DNA of 64,000 nt from Pseudomonas baltica (GTDB lineage Bacteria; Pseudomonadota; Gammaproteobacteria; Pseudomonadales; Pseudomonadaceae), in NCBI RefSeq assembly GCF_031880315.1, contig NZ_CP134771.1, positions 5,829,001-5,893,000 on the forward strand, given 5' to 3'. Below the pieces are notes generated by a model, which saw nothing but the letters and a program-made list of their open reading frames with translations, was not told the DNA's origin and searched no databases. The position numbers were made by a program, and so were the translations under genes. Below are positions 8,527 through 16,931 of the stretch, piece by piece. How positions within the stretch are numbered: the stretch's first letter is position 1; every line of letters starts with the position of its first letter.

Positions 8527-9675
8527 TCAATCCCTGCGCGGCAGCAAAATCCCGCGATCCACATCCCGAATATCCGTGCGGCCACAGAACGCCATCGACA
8601 AGTCCAACTCGTTCCTGATCACCTCCAACGCCGTACTCACCCCCAGCTCGCCCATCGCCCCCAGCCCATAAAGCATGGCGCGGCCGATGTAGGTACCCTT
8701 GGCACCCAGGGCGACCGCTTTGAGCACATCCTGGCCCGAACGAATCCCGCCATCCAGATGCACTTCAGCGTATTGGCCGATGGCCTCGACGATCGCCGGC
8801 AACGCCGAGATCGAGGACCCGGCGCCATCGAGCTGGCGGCCGCCGTGGTTGGAAACGATCACCGCATCGGCGCCGTGCTCTACCGCCAGACGCGCGTCGT
8901 CCGGGTCCTGGATGCCCTTGACGATCAGCTTGCCGCCCCAGCGTTGCTTGATCCACGCCACGTCCTGCCACGACAGGCGCGGGTCGAACTGCTCGCGGGT
9001 CCAGTCCACCAGCGAGCCGATGTTGTCGACGCCCTTGGCGTGGCCGACGATGTTGCCGAACTGGCGATTGCGCGTGCGCAGCATGTTCAGGCACCAGCGC
9101 GGTTTGCTGGCCAGGTTGGCAAGATTGCGCAGGGTCGGTTTGGGCGGGATCGACAGGCCGTTACGCTTGTCCTTGTGACGCTGGCCGAACACCTGCAGAT
9201 CCATAGTCACCACCAGCGCCGAACAGTTGACGGCGCGGGCGCGCTCGATCAGGTCTTCGACGAAACTGCGGTCCCGGGTCACGTAGACCTGAAACCAGAA
9301 CGGATGACGCTGAGTCGCCTGGGCCACGGCTTCGATCGAACAGATGCTCATGGTCGAGAGCGTGAAAGGGATGCCGAATGTGCGGGCCGCACGGGCCGCG
9401 AGAATCTCACCGTCGGCGTGCTGCATGCCGGTCAAACCGGTGGGCGCGATGGCCACCGGCATGCTCACCGGCACGCCGACCATGGTGGTGGCGGTGCTGC
9501 GCCGGGTGATGTCGAAGGCCACGCGCTGGCGCAATTCGATGCGCTGAAAATCCGCTTCGTTGGCGCGGTAGGTGTACTCGGTCCACGACCCGCCATCGAC
9601 ATAGTCATAGAACATGCGCGGCACTCGCTTGCGCGCGAGCAGGCGCAGGTCTTCGATGCAAGTAATCTGGGCCAT
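8527..9675 (-). CDS. FMN-dependent alpha-hydroxy-acid dehydrogenase (LldD/mandelate type)
   Basis: 382 aa, a complete TIM-barrel flavoprotein. Catalytic His is in VSNHGGRQLDGA, and the phosphate-binding end is DGGIRSGQDVLKAVALGA. The start ATG at 9675 follows AAGGGG. The family oxidises L-2-hydroxy acids (lactate, mandelate, glycolate) to 2-oxo acids, usually passing electrons to the quinone pool. Which acid is oxidised is not evident; the gene appears monocistronic. Confidence 0.88.
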   Translation of the reverse strand: MAQITCIEDLRLLARKRVPRMFYDYVDGGSWTEYTYRANEADFQRIELRQRVAFDITRRSTATTMVGVPVSMPVAIAPTGLTGMQHADGEILAARAARTFGIPFTLSTMSICSIEAVAQATQRHPFWFQVYVTRDRSFVEDLIERARAVNCSALVVTMDLQVFGQRHKDKRNGLSIPPKPTLRNLANLASKPRWCLNMLRTRNRQFGNIVGHAKGVDNIGSLVDWTREQFDPRLSWQDVAWIKQRWGGKLIVKGIQDPDDARLAVEHGADAVIVSNHGGRQLDGAGSSISALPAIVEAIGQYAEVHLDGGIRSGQDVLKAVALGAKGTYIGRAMLYGLGAMGELGVSTALEVIRNELDLSMAFCGRTDIRDVDRGILLPRRD

Positions 9676-9884
9676 GGAACCCCTTCTGACGGCACGTACC
9701 GCAATGAGTGGAGTGAGGAGCTTCACACTGCTGAGCGGTTCACGAAACCAGCATTTGCGTCAGGCAATGGTTAGGCAAAACCTTATGCCATCGGCCTTGG
9801 CATAACGGGCCTCGCGCGCCGGGGTTCATGAAGGCGGCAAGGTGCATGCGTGGCTTGGCCATGCTGTTGGATTGCTCAGGCGCG

Positions 9885-10667
9885 TTATTCCGCGGGGTCG
9901 AGCAGCGACAACTGATCGACGAACGCTGTGGCGAACGATGCGGTACCGATTGCGGCGGATGCGCGTTCGGCTGCGACGCTGTACAGCGCGTGGGCGGCGG
10001 CGGTGGCCAGCAAGGCGTCGTCGGTATTGGCCAGCAACGCCGCGATCAACGCCCCCAGGCTGCAACCGGCGCCAGTGACCTGGGTCAGGCGAATGTCACC
10101 GCCCTTGACCGCGTATACCTGGGTGCCGTTGGTGATGTAGTCCACCGGCCCGCTGACCGCCACAATGGCCCCGGTGCGCTGCGCCAGGTCCTTGATAAAG
10201 GCCAGCGCGTCATCTGAGCTGGCGGTGGTCTCGACCCCTTTGCCGCCGCCGCTTCCCCCCGCCAAGGCGATCAGTTCGCTGGCGTTGCCGCGGATCACCG
10301 TAGGGTGGAAATCCAACAGTTTGCGCACCGCCGCGTCATATTGCGGCGCGCCGGCACCCATCGCCACCGGGTCCAGCACCCACGGCGTACCCGCCTTGTC
10401 GGCGGAGTCGGCCGCAGTCCACAGCGCCTCGGGGCCGCTGCTCATCAGTGCGGCGGTGTTGAGCCACATGGCATTGGCGCCAGTGGCGAAGCGCTGTGGC
10501 CAGTCCATCGCCGAGCCGATGGCTGGCCCGGCACCGACCGCCAGCAGCAGGTTGGCGCTGAGGTTGGCGGCGATGTAGTTGGTCAGGCCGTAGACGAAGG
10601 GAGGGGCCTTTTTGAGCGCCGCCAAGGACTGGCGAACGCTGGGGGTTGCCCATGAGAGCTCTTGCAT
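9885..10667 (-). CDS. thiM: Hydroxyethylthiazole kinase ThiM
   Basis: 260 aa, the normal ThiM length. ThiM phosphorylates 4-methyl-5-(2-hydroxyethyl)thiazole for thiamine salvage. Key features: GLTNYIAANLSAN near the N terminus matching the thiazole-binding TN motif, WVLDPVAMGAG, and the C-terminal catalytic loop VTGAGCSLGALIAAL with the family cysteine. Start ATG 10667 excludes a 10-residue upstream extension. It lies about 150 bp downstream of a sodium:solute symporter on the same strand. No TPP riboswitch was found upstream. Confidence 0.9.
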   Translation of the reverse strand: MQELSWATPSVRQSLAALKKAPPFVYGLTNYIAANLSANLLLAVGAGPAIGSAMDWPQRFATGANAMWLNTAALMSSGPEALWTAADSADKAGTPWVLDPVAMGAGAPQYDAAVRKLLDFHPTVIRGNASELIALAGGSGGGKGVETTASSDDALAFIKDLAQRTGAIVAVSGPVDYITNGTQVYAVKGGDIRLTQVTGAGCSLGALIAALLANTDDALLATAAAHALYSVAAERASAAIGTASFATAFVDQLSLLDPAE

Positions 10668-10818
10668 GGAATCACTCGACGCTAGGTGGAATACCACGAG
10701 TATTTGCCGGGAAGGGTGATTCGTAAATCGAATAATTTTTCGCAGGCTCTCAATGCTAGAGAATGAGGTACCTGATCTGGCGCCGCACCAGCCCCAAGGC
10801 CGGCGCGGTCGCCATGGA

Positions 10819-12363
10819 TCAGCTCATGATCGGCGTTGCACCGAGAGGAGCACGCTGCGCCGACACGCTGGCGAACAGATCGTCCACGCGAGCGATTTCG
10901 GCCTGGCTGGGCTTGATGGCGAAGGCGAAGGCGACGAACACCAAGGCATTGAAGATCACCCCGATGATGCCGCTGGTCAAAGAGCCCAGGGCGGGGATGT
11001 CATCCGGGTAGATGACGGTCAGGAAGATGGCGATGACGATACCCACCAGCATCCCGGCGATCGCCCCTTGCTTGTTGCCGCGACGACTGAAGATTCCGAA
11101 AAACAACGGCACCGCCAGCTGAATGATCCCTTGGTAGGAGATCTGCGCCAGCAACTGCAACCGCGCGTAGTCGAACGTCAGGTAAGCCAGCAGCGAAGCG
11201 GCGGCAATGAACACCACCATCCCGGATTTGGCCAGCACGGTTTTCTCGCGGTCAGTGCGGGGTGTGTTCCAGGTCGCCAGGTCGTTGGCAAACTGGGTGC
11301 CGCACACCTGCACGCAGCCATCGACGTGGCCGATGCTGGCCGCCAGCACGATGACGATAGCCAGCGCCAGCAACCAGGGGCCGCCGATGTCGAACAACGA
11401 CAGGAACCAGCCATTCTGCGGGTGCGCTGCCACGGCAGGGTCCTGGCTGATGGCGGCGGCGAACAGCATGAGAATGCCGTAGAAGCCCGCCACCAGCAGG
11501 ATGGTGACCAGCGTGCCTTTTTTCACGGCGCGTACGCCGCTGGCGGTGTAGATGCGCTGGAAGCTCATCGGCCAGCACATCGAGCCGATGACCCCGGTGA
11601 AGATAAGGCTGAACATGTACATCGGTCCATAGGTGCTGCCACTGCCACCGGGAATCACCAGCATGCTGGCGGGCAATTGCGAAAGATGGGAAAACGACGC
11701 GGCCTCGCCAACACTGGAGCCGCCAAACATCAGGTACACGCACAAGGCCGCGCACAGCACGTAGGCGATCAGGCCCTGATACATGTCGGTCATGATCAGC
11801 CCGCGCATGCCCATGCTCACGGTCCAGTACTGACGCACCAGCACCACGCCGACACCGACCATCAGGCAGGTGGTCACGCCCCAGCGCCCGAAACTGGCGA
11901 ACTGGAACAACGTGGCGAGCGCCTGGATGCCCATGACGACCCACGGGAACACCGAGATGATGCCGATGATCGAGGCGATGCGCTTGACCGCCGGGCTGTC
12001 GAAACGCATGCCCAGCAGGTCCGGCTGGGTGGTCAGGTTGAAGCGCTTGCCCCAGGTCCAGGCGCGGTTGGCCATCAGGTACATGGCCGTGACCCCGAGG
12101 GTGGCGTAGACCATGCCGTAGAAGCCCAGCGCACCGCCCACCGACAGCGCGAAGAACGCAGTAAAGGTTGCGCCCGGCCACCACGAGTTGGTGTAGCACA
12201 TGGCGATGTACCAAGGCCCGTAGGAGCGACCGCCCACGGCATAATCGGAGAAGCTGTGGCTCTTGCGGTTGGTCGCGTACAGCACCGCGATCATGCCGGC
12301 CAGAAACAGGCCGATCAGGCCGAAGGTGATGAACAGGTTGGAGCCGATGGCGGTGCTGATCAT
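10819..12363 (-). CDS. Sodium:solute symporter (SSS family)
   Basis: 514 aa with about 13 hydrophobic segments and no signal peptide. The segment SDYAVGGRSYGPWYIAMCY near residues 38-56 is the hallmark of the SSS family (PanF/PutP/DhlC-like). The start overlaps the stop of the small upstream membrane protein by four bases (ATGA), so the two are translationally coupled and probably work together. The cargo is unknown; the neighbouring ThiM and kinases make a thiamine-related or amino-alcohol solute plausible. Confidence 0.88.
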   Translation of the reverse strand: MISTAIGSNLFITFGLIGLFLAGMIAVLYATNRKSHSFSDYAVGGRSYGPWYIAMCYTNSWWPGATFTAFFALSVGGALGFYGMVYATLGVTAMYLMANRAWTWGKRFNLTTQPDLLGMRFDSPAVKRIASIIGIISVFPWVVMGIQALATLFQFASFGRWGVTTCLMVGVGVVLVRQYWTVSMGMRGLIMTDMYQGLIAYVLCAALCVYLMFGGSSVGEAASFSHLSQLPASMLVIPGGSGSTYGPMYMFSLIFTGVIGSMCWPMSFQRIYTASGVRAVKKGTLVTILLVAGFYGILMLFAAAISQDPAVAAHPQNGWFLSLFDIGGPWLLALAIVIVLAASIGHVDGCVQVCGTQFANDLATWNTPRTDREKTVLAKSGMVVFIAAASLLAYLTFDYARLQLLAQISYQGIIQLAVPLFFGIFSRRGNKQGAIAGMLVGIVIAIFLTVIYPDDIPALGSLTSGIIGVIFNALVFVAFAFAIKPSQAEIARVDDLFASVSAQRAPLGATPIMS

Positions 12364-12620
12364 TGCAGTTCCCCCTCTTCAGGTATCTCGCCCGTCGCGG
12401 ATTCGACGATGTACAGCACCCACAAGCCGAGCCCGGTCAGAGTGGCGATGGCGATCCAGTAGAAGATCGGCAGCGGAATGCCGAGCACGATGACCGCGCT
12501 GCCGCTGATGCTCAGGTAGAACGGCGGAAACAGCGCCATCAGCAATAACACGAGGAAGTAGATGCCGAAGACCAGGGCCTTAAAACGTCTTGGCGGCGCC
12601 AGAGAGGGATTGCTTTGCAT
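12360..12620 (-). CDS. Small two-helix membrane partner of the SSS symporter
   Basis: 86 aa with two transmembrane segments (about residues 17-40 and 46-68) separated by a short turn, then an acidic tail. It resembles the small DUF3311/DUF4212-type proteins encoded beside SSS symporters. AGGAG precedes the ATG at 12620, and the stop overlaps the symporter start. A longer in-frame start at 12701 lacks support. Confidence 0.78.
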   Translation of the reverse strand: MQSNPSLAPPRRFKALVFGIYFLVLLLMALFPPFYLSISGSAVIVLGIPLPIFYWIAIATLTGLGLWVLYIVESATGEIPEEGELQ

Positions 12621-12683
12621 AACGTTGTGCTCCTTGAATTCTGGATCTGGTTGCTGTGCGATCGGATAAAACTCAAGCAGTGA

Positions 12684-12717
12684 AAAAAGACTGCGGAACA
12701 CGCCGCTATTTTTTTAT
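12684..12717. terminator. Possible bidirectional terminator between kinase and symporter units
   Basis: A run of six A, a short GC stem (GCGG...CCGC at 12693-12706) and then seven T. Read on the minus strand the stem is followed by AGTCTTTTTT, so transcription from the kinase genes may stop here and the symporter pair may be a separate unit. The stem is only four pairs, so strength is uncertain. Confidence 0.45.
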
Positions 12718-12751
12718 TGAATAAGCGGGCATCAGTGCCCTGGACGCTCGC

Positions 12752-13687
12752 TCAAGCCTGTCTGAGCCAGGTTTCCCATTGCGAGTCGTTGAATACGCTG
12801 CGTGCACGCATGTGCTTCCAGACGCCGTACTTGTAGAAGTCGAAGTCGAGCTGCGACACCGCATGCTGAACCATGGCCCAGGTCGACCATTTGAGGTCCG
12901 CCAGCGCCTTGTTCAATTTGATCCGCGCCAACGTCTGGGCCGTGACCTCGCCGAAGTAGTCTTCGATCAGCGCCAGCTCCATGTCGTCGGTGAAGAACAT
13001 TTCGCCGAACCACAGCGCCAGTTCGTAGTGCCGGTCGTTGTTGGAGGCGTATTCGAAGTCCACCAGGCGGATCTGTCGGGCGTCGTTGAGCATGAAGTTG
13101 CCGGCCAGGGTGTCGTTCATGCACGGCACCAGGTCGATGCCAGAGGCTTGCAGCGCCTGCCAGGCGCGCTCGAACTGGCGGCACAGCCAGGCGTGGTCCG
13201 GCGGCGTGCAGCCGTGGAGTTCGGCGACCTGGCCCTGGTGTTCGGTGATCATGTCGAAGGCGGTCTTGGTCTGGATCAGCAGGGGTTGCTGGTTGAACGC
13301 CTTGAGCGCATGCAGCGCGTTGTGGCGCACATCGCGTTGCAAAAAGTCGTGGTTGGAGGACGCGCGCCAGCCTTCCATGAACTCGAAGACTTCGACGCCG
13401 CATTCTTCCAGAAAGGCGAACACCGGAGCGCCGTAGCCGGTCTGGGCGGCCTTGACGCTGGCGTCGTGGGCGGTGCGGCGGTCGATGAACATCTCGGTGC
13501 CGACCCCCGGCACCTTGAAAAAGTACGCGGTGTCGGCGCCTTGGACCTCGACGCGCCAGTTGGTATTGGAAATGCCGCCGCTAACTGGCTGGTAAGCGAT
13601 CTGCCGACCACTCCAGGCGCCGACGCTGCGCACCGCGACCTCCAGTTGGCGCTCTGCGGCGTTGGCCGCTTGACCCAGTGTTTTCAT
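12752..13687 (-). CDS. Choline/thiamine-kinase-like phosphotransferase, copy 1
   Basis: 311 aa. Protein-kinase-like fold of the APH/choline-kinase superfamily: glycine-rich GGISNTNWRVEV near residues 36-47, catalytic loop PCMNDTLAGNFML, and metal-binding LVDFEYAS. The catalytic Asp and the following Asn are present, although the usual CHND reads CMND. Members phosphorylate choline, ethanolamine, thiamine or aminoglycosides. The start overlaps the preceding kinase stop by four bases. Given ThiM nearby, an alcohol from thiamine or choline salvage is a reasonable guess but only that. Confidence 0.82.
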   Translation of the reverse strand: MKTLGQAANAAERQLEVAVRSVGAWSGRQIAYQPVSGGISNTNWRVEVQGADTAYFFKVPGVGTEMFIDRRTAHDASVKAAQTGYGAPVFAFLEECGVEVFEFMEGWRASSNHDFLQRDVRHNALHALKAFNQQPLLIQTKTAFDMITEHQGQVAELHGCTPPDHAWLCRQFERAWQALQASGIDLVPCMNDTLAGNFMLNDARQIRLVDFEYASNNDRHYELALWFGEMFFTDDMELALIEDYFGEVTAQTLARIKLNKALADLKWSTWAMVQHAVSQLDFDFYKYGVWKHMRARSVFNDSQWETWLRQA

Positions 13688-14637
13688 GCTTGATCCCCCT
13701 GAACGTGGCGCAGCCAGCTTTCGAAGCGCGGGTCCTGAATGGCTTGGCGGCAGCGCAACAAGGTCCACTGTCCGACCTTGGAAAACTCCAGGCCGCGGCT
13801 CGACGTCGTGCCGGCCCACAGGCCCCATAACGTCCAGTACCAATCATCGATCAAGGCATACAGGCGGCAGCGGGCGTAATCCACCTCGAGGCACTGGCCG
13901 GCCCAGGCGGTGATCCCGGTACGCCATTGGCTTTCGAACGGATACAGCTCGTTGAGGGTGATCGCCACGTCGTACCAGGGATCGAAACAACCCCCCTGAT
14001 CGAAGTCGACGAGCTGCAACGCGCCACCGGGGCCGATCATCACGTTACAGGCCACGCCGTCGCCATGCAGCGGCACGCGCGCCCCAGGCAGGCGTTGCAG
14101 CGCCTGCCACGCGAGGTCGATGCATGTGTCGATCCAGGTCAGGTCCGGCGGCAGCGATACGCCGTCACGCACACAAAACTGTCGCAGTTTTTGCAACTCG
14201 GCCATCGGCGAACGCTCGAAGTCCGGCACCGGGCCGCCATGCACGCGTTTCTTCAGGGCCCACAGCGCCTGTAGCCGCGGCGCCGAGGTCAGTTCATCAA
14301 GGCGTGCCCAGCGCCACTCTGGCGCGGGCAAGGCGTCGAACAGCAACACGCCGTTGGCCGCGTCGACGAGGATCAACGCCGGCGTTGCACCACTTTCGGC
14401 GGCGCATCGGCTGGCCTGGGCGCTGCGCTCGATATCGAGCAGCTCGGCCATGTCGGCGTGCAGCACCTTGGCGTAGTGGTTGCCCTTGGCGCTGCTGACC
14501 CGAAAACCCGCCCATTCGGTGGCCAGACGTATCGGTGAAGCCACCCCAGGCGTACCGGGGACGATCTGGATATCGGCAGGAAAGTCAGCTGCGCTCAGTG
14601 CATCGAGCAGCCGCGACTCGCACGATTGATGGGTCAT
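13684..14637 (-). CDS. Aminoglycoside/choline phosphotransferase-like protein, copy 2
   Basis: 317 aa. Same superfamily as the downstream gene, with catalytic VPLHGDGVACNVMI and metal-binding LVDFDQGG. The N-terminal ATP-binding lobe is weakly conserved (GNHYAKVLHADM). The two kinases are diverged from each other, so they are not a recent duplication. It starts nine bases after the M20 hydrolase stop and overlaps the next gene by ATGA, so all are in one operon. Confidence 0.8.
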   Translation of the reverse strand: MTHQSCESRLLDALSAADFPADIQIVPGTPGVASPIRLATEWAGFRVSSAKGNHYAKVLHADMAELLDIERSAQASRCAAESGATPALILVDAANGVLLFDALPAPEWRWARLDELTSAPRLQALWALKKRVHGGPVPDFERSPMAELQKLRQFCVRDGVSLPPDLTWIDTCIDLAWQALQRLPGARVPLHGDGVACNVMIGPGGALQLVDFDQGGCFDPWYDVAITLNELYPFESQWRTGITAWAGQCLEVDYARCRLYALIDDWYWTLWGLWAGTTSSRGLEFSKVGQWTLLRCRQAIQDPRFESWLRHVQGDQA

Positions 14638-14646
14638 GATCGCTCC

Positions 14647-15927
14647 TCAGCTGAATGATCCGGTTGCAGAGCAGGCACGGTACAGCAGCGCCGTCAGCAT
14701 ACGCAGGCCGTTGCGCATATCCTCGTCACGGGTGTACTCCGCTTCGTTATGGGACACGCCGTTGCTGCTGGGGATGAACACCAGGCAAGCGGGGTATTTG
14801 CGGTTCAGGCTGATGGCATCGTGGCCGGAAACGGTGATGCTGTTGCCGATCGGCAGGCCGAGTTCCTGACCGACGCGATAGGCCAGTTCGGCGAAGCCAG
14901 GGTGCAGTTGTGCCGGTTCACGCAGCACGCTGCTTTCGATTTCGAAGGCGGTGTTGGTCTTGAGCGCGATGGCTTCCAGCAAAGCCTGCAGGCGTTCACC
15001 CGCAGCGGCCAGCAGGGCGACGTCCCGCGAGCGGTACTCGATCAGCGCCGACACCTTCGAGGGCACCACATTGGGCGAATTCGGATAGATTTCCAGGCGC
15101 CCGACCGAGCTGTGCATCGCCAGGCCATGCAGCTCGGCTTCGGCGCGTACGGCAGTGATGGCGTGGGCGGCGGCCAGCAGGGCATCGCGACGGGCCGCCA
15201 TCGGGGTCGGGCCCGTGTGGTTCTGTTCGCCGTCGAAGCGCACGCGGTTCTTCAATGCCGCCCAGGTTTCGCGCACCACACCGATAGCCAGGCCCTGGCT
15301 TTCAAGCTCGGGGCCTTGCTCGACATGGATCTCGACGTAACCGGCCACGGGCAGGTCGACCAGGTTGTCGCCCAGATAGCCGATGGCGCGCAGGGCGTCC
15401 TGCAGTGTCACGCCGTCACCATCGCGGCAGGCCCAGGCTTGTTCCAGGCCCATGGCGCCGGTGAACACACTGCTGCCGATCAGGCTGGGCTGGAAGCGAG
15501 CGCCTTCTTCATTGGTCCAGTTGACCACCGCCAGGTTGCAGGCCGGTGCCTCGCCGCGTTCGCGCATCTGCCGCGCCAGGCTGGCGATGGCCACTGCACC
15601 GCCCAGCACCCCGTAGATGCCATCGAAACGTCCGGCACTGGGCTGGCTGTCCAGGTGCGAGCCGCAGAGGATAAAAGGCGCCGCCGGGTCGAAGGTGATC
15701 AAGCCAAAAATATTACCCACTGCATCGACGCGCACTTCAAAACCGTGCGCGGTCAACCAGGCACAGAACAGGTCACGTACCTGACCGTCCTCGGCCGAGG
15801 CCGAGAGTCGATGCAAGCCGCCGGCGGGTGTAGCGCCGATGGCTGAACTCTGCCGAAACAGCGCCTCGAATGCTGCGAGGTCGGCTGCGCTCGGCAACAG
15901 CGGTTCAGGGGTAAAGGATTTCGACAT
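14647..15927 (-). CDS. M20-family Zn-dependent amidohydrolase (carbamoylase/allantoate hydrolase type)
   Basis: 426 aa. Metal-site motifs in order: CGSHLDSQPSAGRFDG, NEEGARF, EIHVEQGPELE, and the dimerisation-domain HTGPTPMAARRDAL. These fit the AmaB/HyuC/AllC group that hydrolyses N-carbamoyl-amino acids or ureido compounds. The related YlmB protein deformylates a thiamine-degradation pyrimidine, relevant because of the ThiM neighbour. The start at 15927 has GGAGC upstream and overlaps the DeoR gene by 23 bp. Substrate undetermined. Confidence 0.87.
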   Translation of the reverse strand: MSKSFTPEPLLPSAADLAAFEALFRQSSAIGATPAGGLHRLSASAEDGQVRDLFCAWLTAHGFEVRVDAVGNIFGLITFDPAAPFILCGSHLDSQPSAGRFDGIYGVLGGAVAIASLARQMRERGEAPACNLAVVNWTNEEGARFQPSLIGSSVFTGAMGLEQAWACRDGDGVTLQDALRAIGYLGDNLVDLPVAGYVEIHVEQGPELESQGLAIGVVRETWAALKNRVRFDGEQNHTGPTPMAARRDALLAAAHAITAVRAEAELHGLAMHSSVGRLEIYPNSPNVVPSKVSALIEYRSRDVALLAAAGERLQALLEAIALKTNTAFEIESSVLREPAQLHPGFAELAYRVGQELGLPIGNSITVSGHDAISLNRKYPACLVFIPSSNGVSHNEAEYTRDEDMRNGLRMLTALLYRACSATGSFS

Positions 15928-16663
15928 TATCTTGCTCCAGGCGGGCCGCAAAATCGTCCGACAACGGGCGATTGGTGACCACGGTCGTAATCGCTGCAAA
16001 CGGCAGCGTATTGATGAAGGTCCGATGCCCGAACTTGGCGTCGTCAGCCAGCACCACACTGCGCAGGCAGTGCTTGGCCAGGGTGCGACGCAGCAGTGCT
16101 TCGGGCTCTTCGTAATCCATGAAGCCGAGTGTCAGGTCCACCGCGCCAATTCCCATGAAGGCGATGTCGTAGTGAAACTGACGGGCGAATTCCAGGGTGT
16201 GGGCGCCGATCAGGGCGTTGTCGTTGCGACGCACATCCCCGGGGGCCACCAGCACCGCGTTATCGCTGTGCTGCGTGATCAGTTGGGCGATATCCAGCGA
16301 GTTGGTGATGATTTTCAACTGGCTGAAGCGGGTCAGTTGTTGCGCCAGGGCCAGGGTCGAGGTGCCGGTGTCGAGGAAGATCGCCATGCCTTCGCTGACC
16401 AGTTGTACGGCGCGCGTGGCCAGCTTGGCCTTGGCCTGGGTCTTGATGCGGGTGCGCACTTGCAGAGGCTGTTCTTCATTGGGCCGCGGCAAGATGGCGC
16501 CGCCATGAATACGCCGCAACTTGCCGGCTTCCTCGAGATACTTGAAGTCCCGGCGGATGGTCTCTTCGGAGACGAACATCGATTGAGCGAGGTCCGACGC
16601 TTTGACGCGTTGGTGCTGCGCCAGCAGGCGCATGATTTCGTCCAGGCGAGGCTGATTGAGCAT
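15905..16663 (-). CDS. DeoR-family transcriptional regulator
   Basis: 252 aa. N-terminal DeoR helix-turn-helix (RLDEIMRLLAQHQRVKASDL, then MFVSEETIRRDFKYLEEAGK) and the sugar-phosphate-isomerase-like sensor domain (LDTGTSTLALAQQL, MGIGAVDL). Usual effectors are phosphorylated metabolites, which fits an operon with two kinases. It is the first gene of the unit that continues into the M20 hydrolase and kinases. The start at 16663 excludes an unsupported 57-residue extension. Confidence 0.88.
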   Translation of the reverse strand: MLNQPRLDEIMRLLAQHQRVKASDLAQSMFVSEETIRRDFKYLEEAGKLRRIHGGAILPRPNEEQPLQVRTRIKTQAKAKLATRAVQLVSEGMAIFLDTGTSTLALAQQLTRFSQLKIITNSLDIAQLITQHSDNAVLVAPGDVRRNDNALIGAHTLEFARQFHYDIAFMGIGAVDLTLGFMDYEEPEALLRRTLAKHCLRSVVLADDAKFGHRTFINTLPFAAITTVVTNRPLSDDFAARLEQDNVEILYP

Positions 16664-16931
16664 GGGGCAAAGGTTCCGCTGCAAAGTGAAGCCGCCAGTG
16701 TACCGGCGCCGGCTGTGGCTCGGGGTGCGTGCTTGGCGCGGTAAACGCTGGAGCGTCGCCCACGTAGCTGCCAGCTCGGCCGATGCCGAGCGTGGGAGCG
16801 TGCTGGAAGGTGACGCCATGCTTGACCGGGACACAGGTACCTCTCACTCGAATCGTGGTGAAAGGGCAGTCATGAGCAAAGGGGTAAACCATCGGGCGGG
16901 CTTCGTTCGAGTCCGCTCCGAGTCTTGAAAC

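Noticed and set aside
10769..10795. ACCTGATCTGG followed by CACCAG, similar to the 3' half of a TPP riboswitch, close to thiM
   Set aside because: It is on the plus strand, opposite to thiM, and the 5' half (CTGAGA region and pairing partners) is missing. Neither strand gives a complete aptamer.
10753..12462. 569-codon open frame on the plus strand
   Set aside because: It is antisense to the SSS symporter and its partner. The product is rich in His, Gln, Asp and Gly as expected from codon bias on the opposite strand; the minus-strand genes have clear family motifs.
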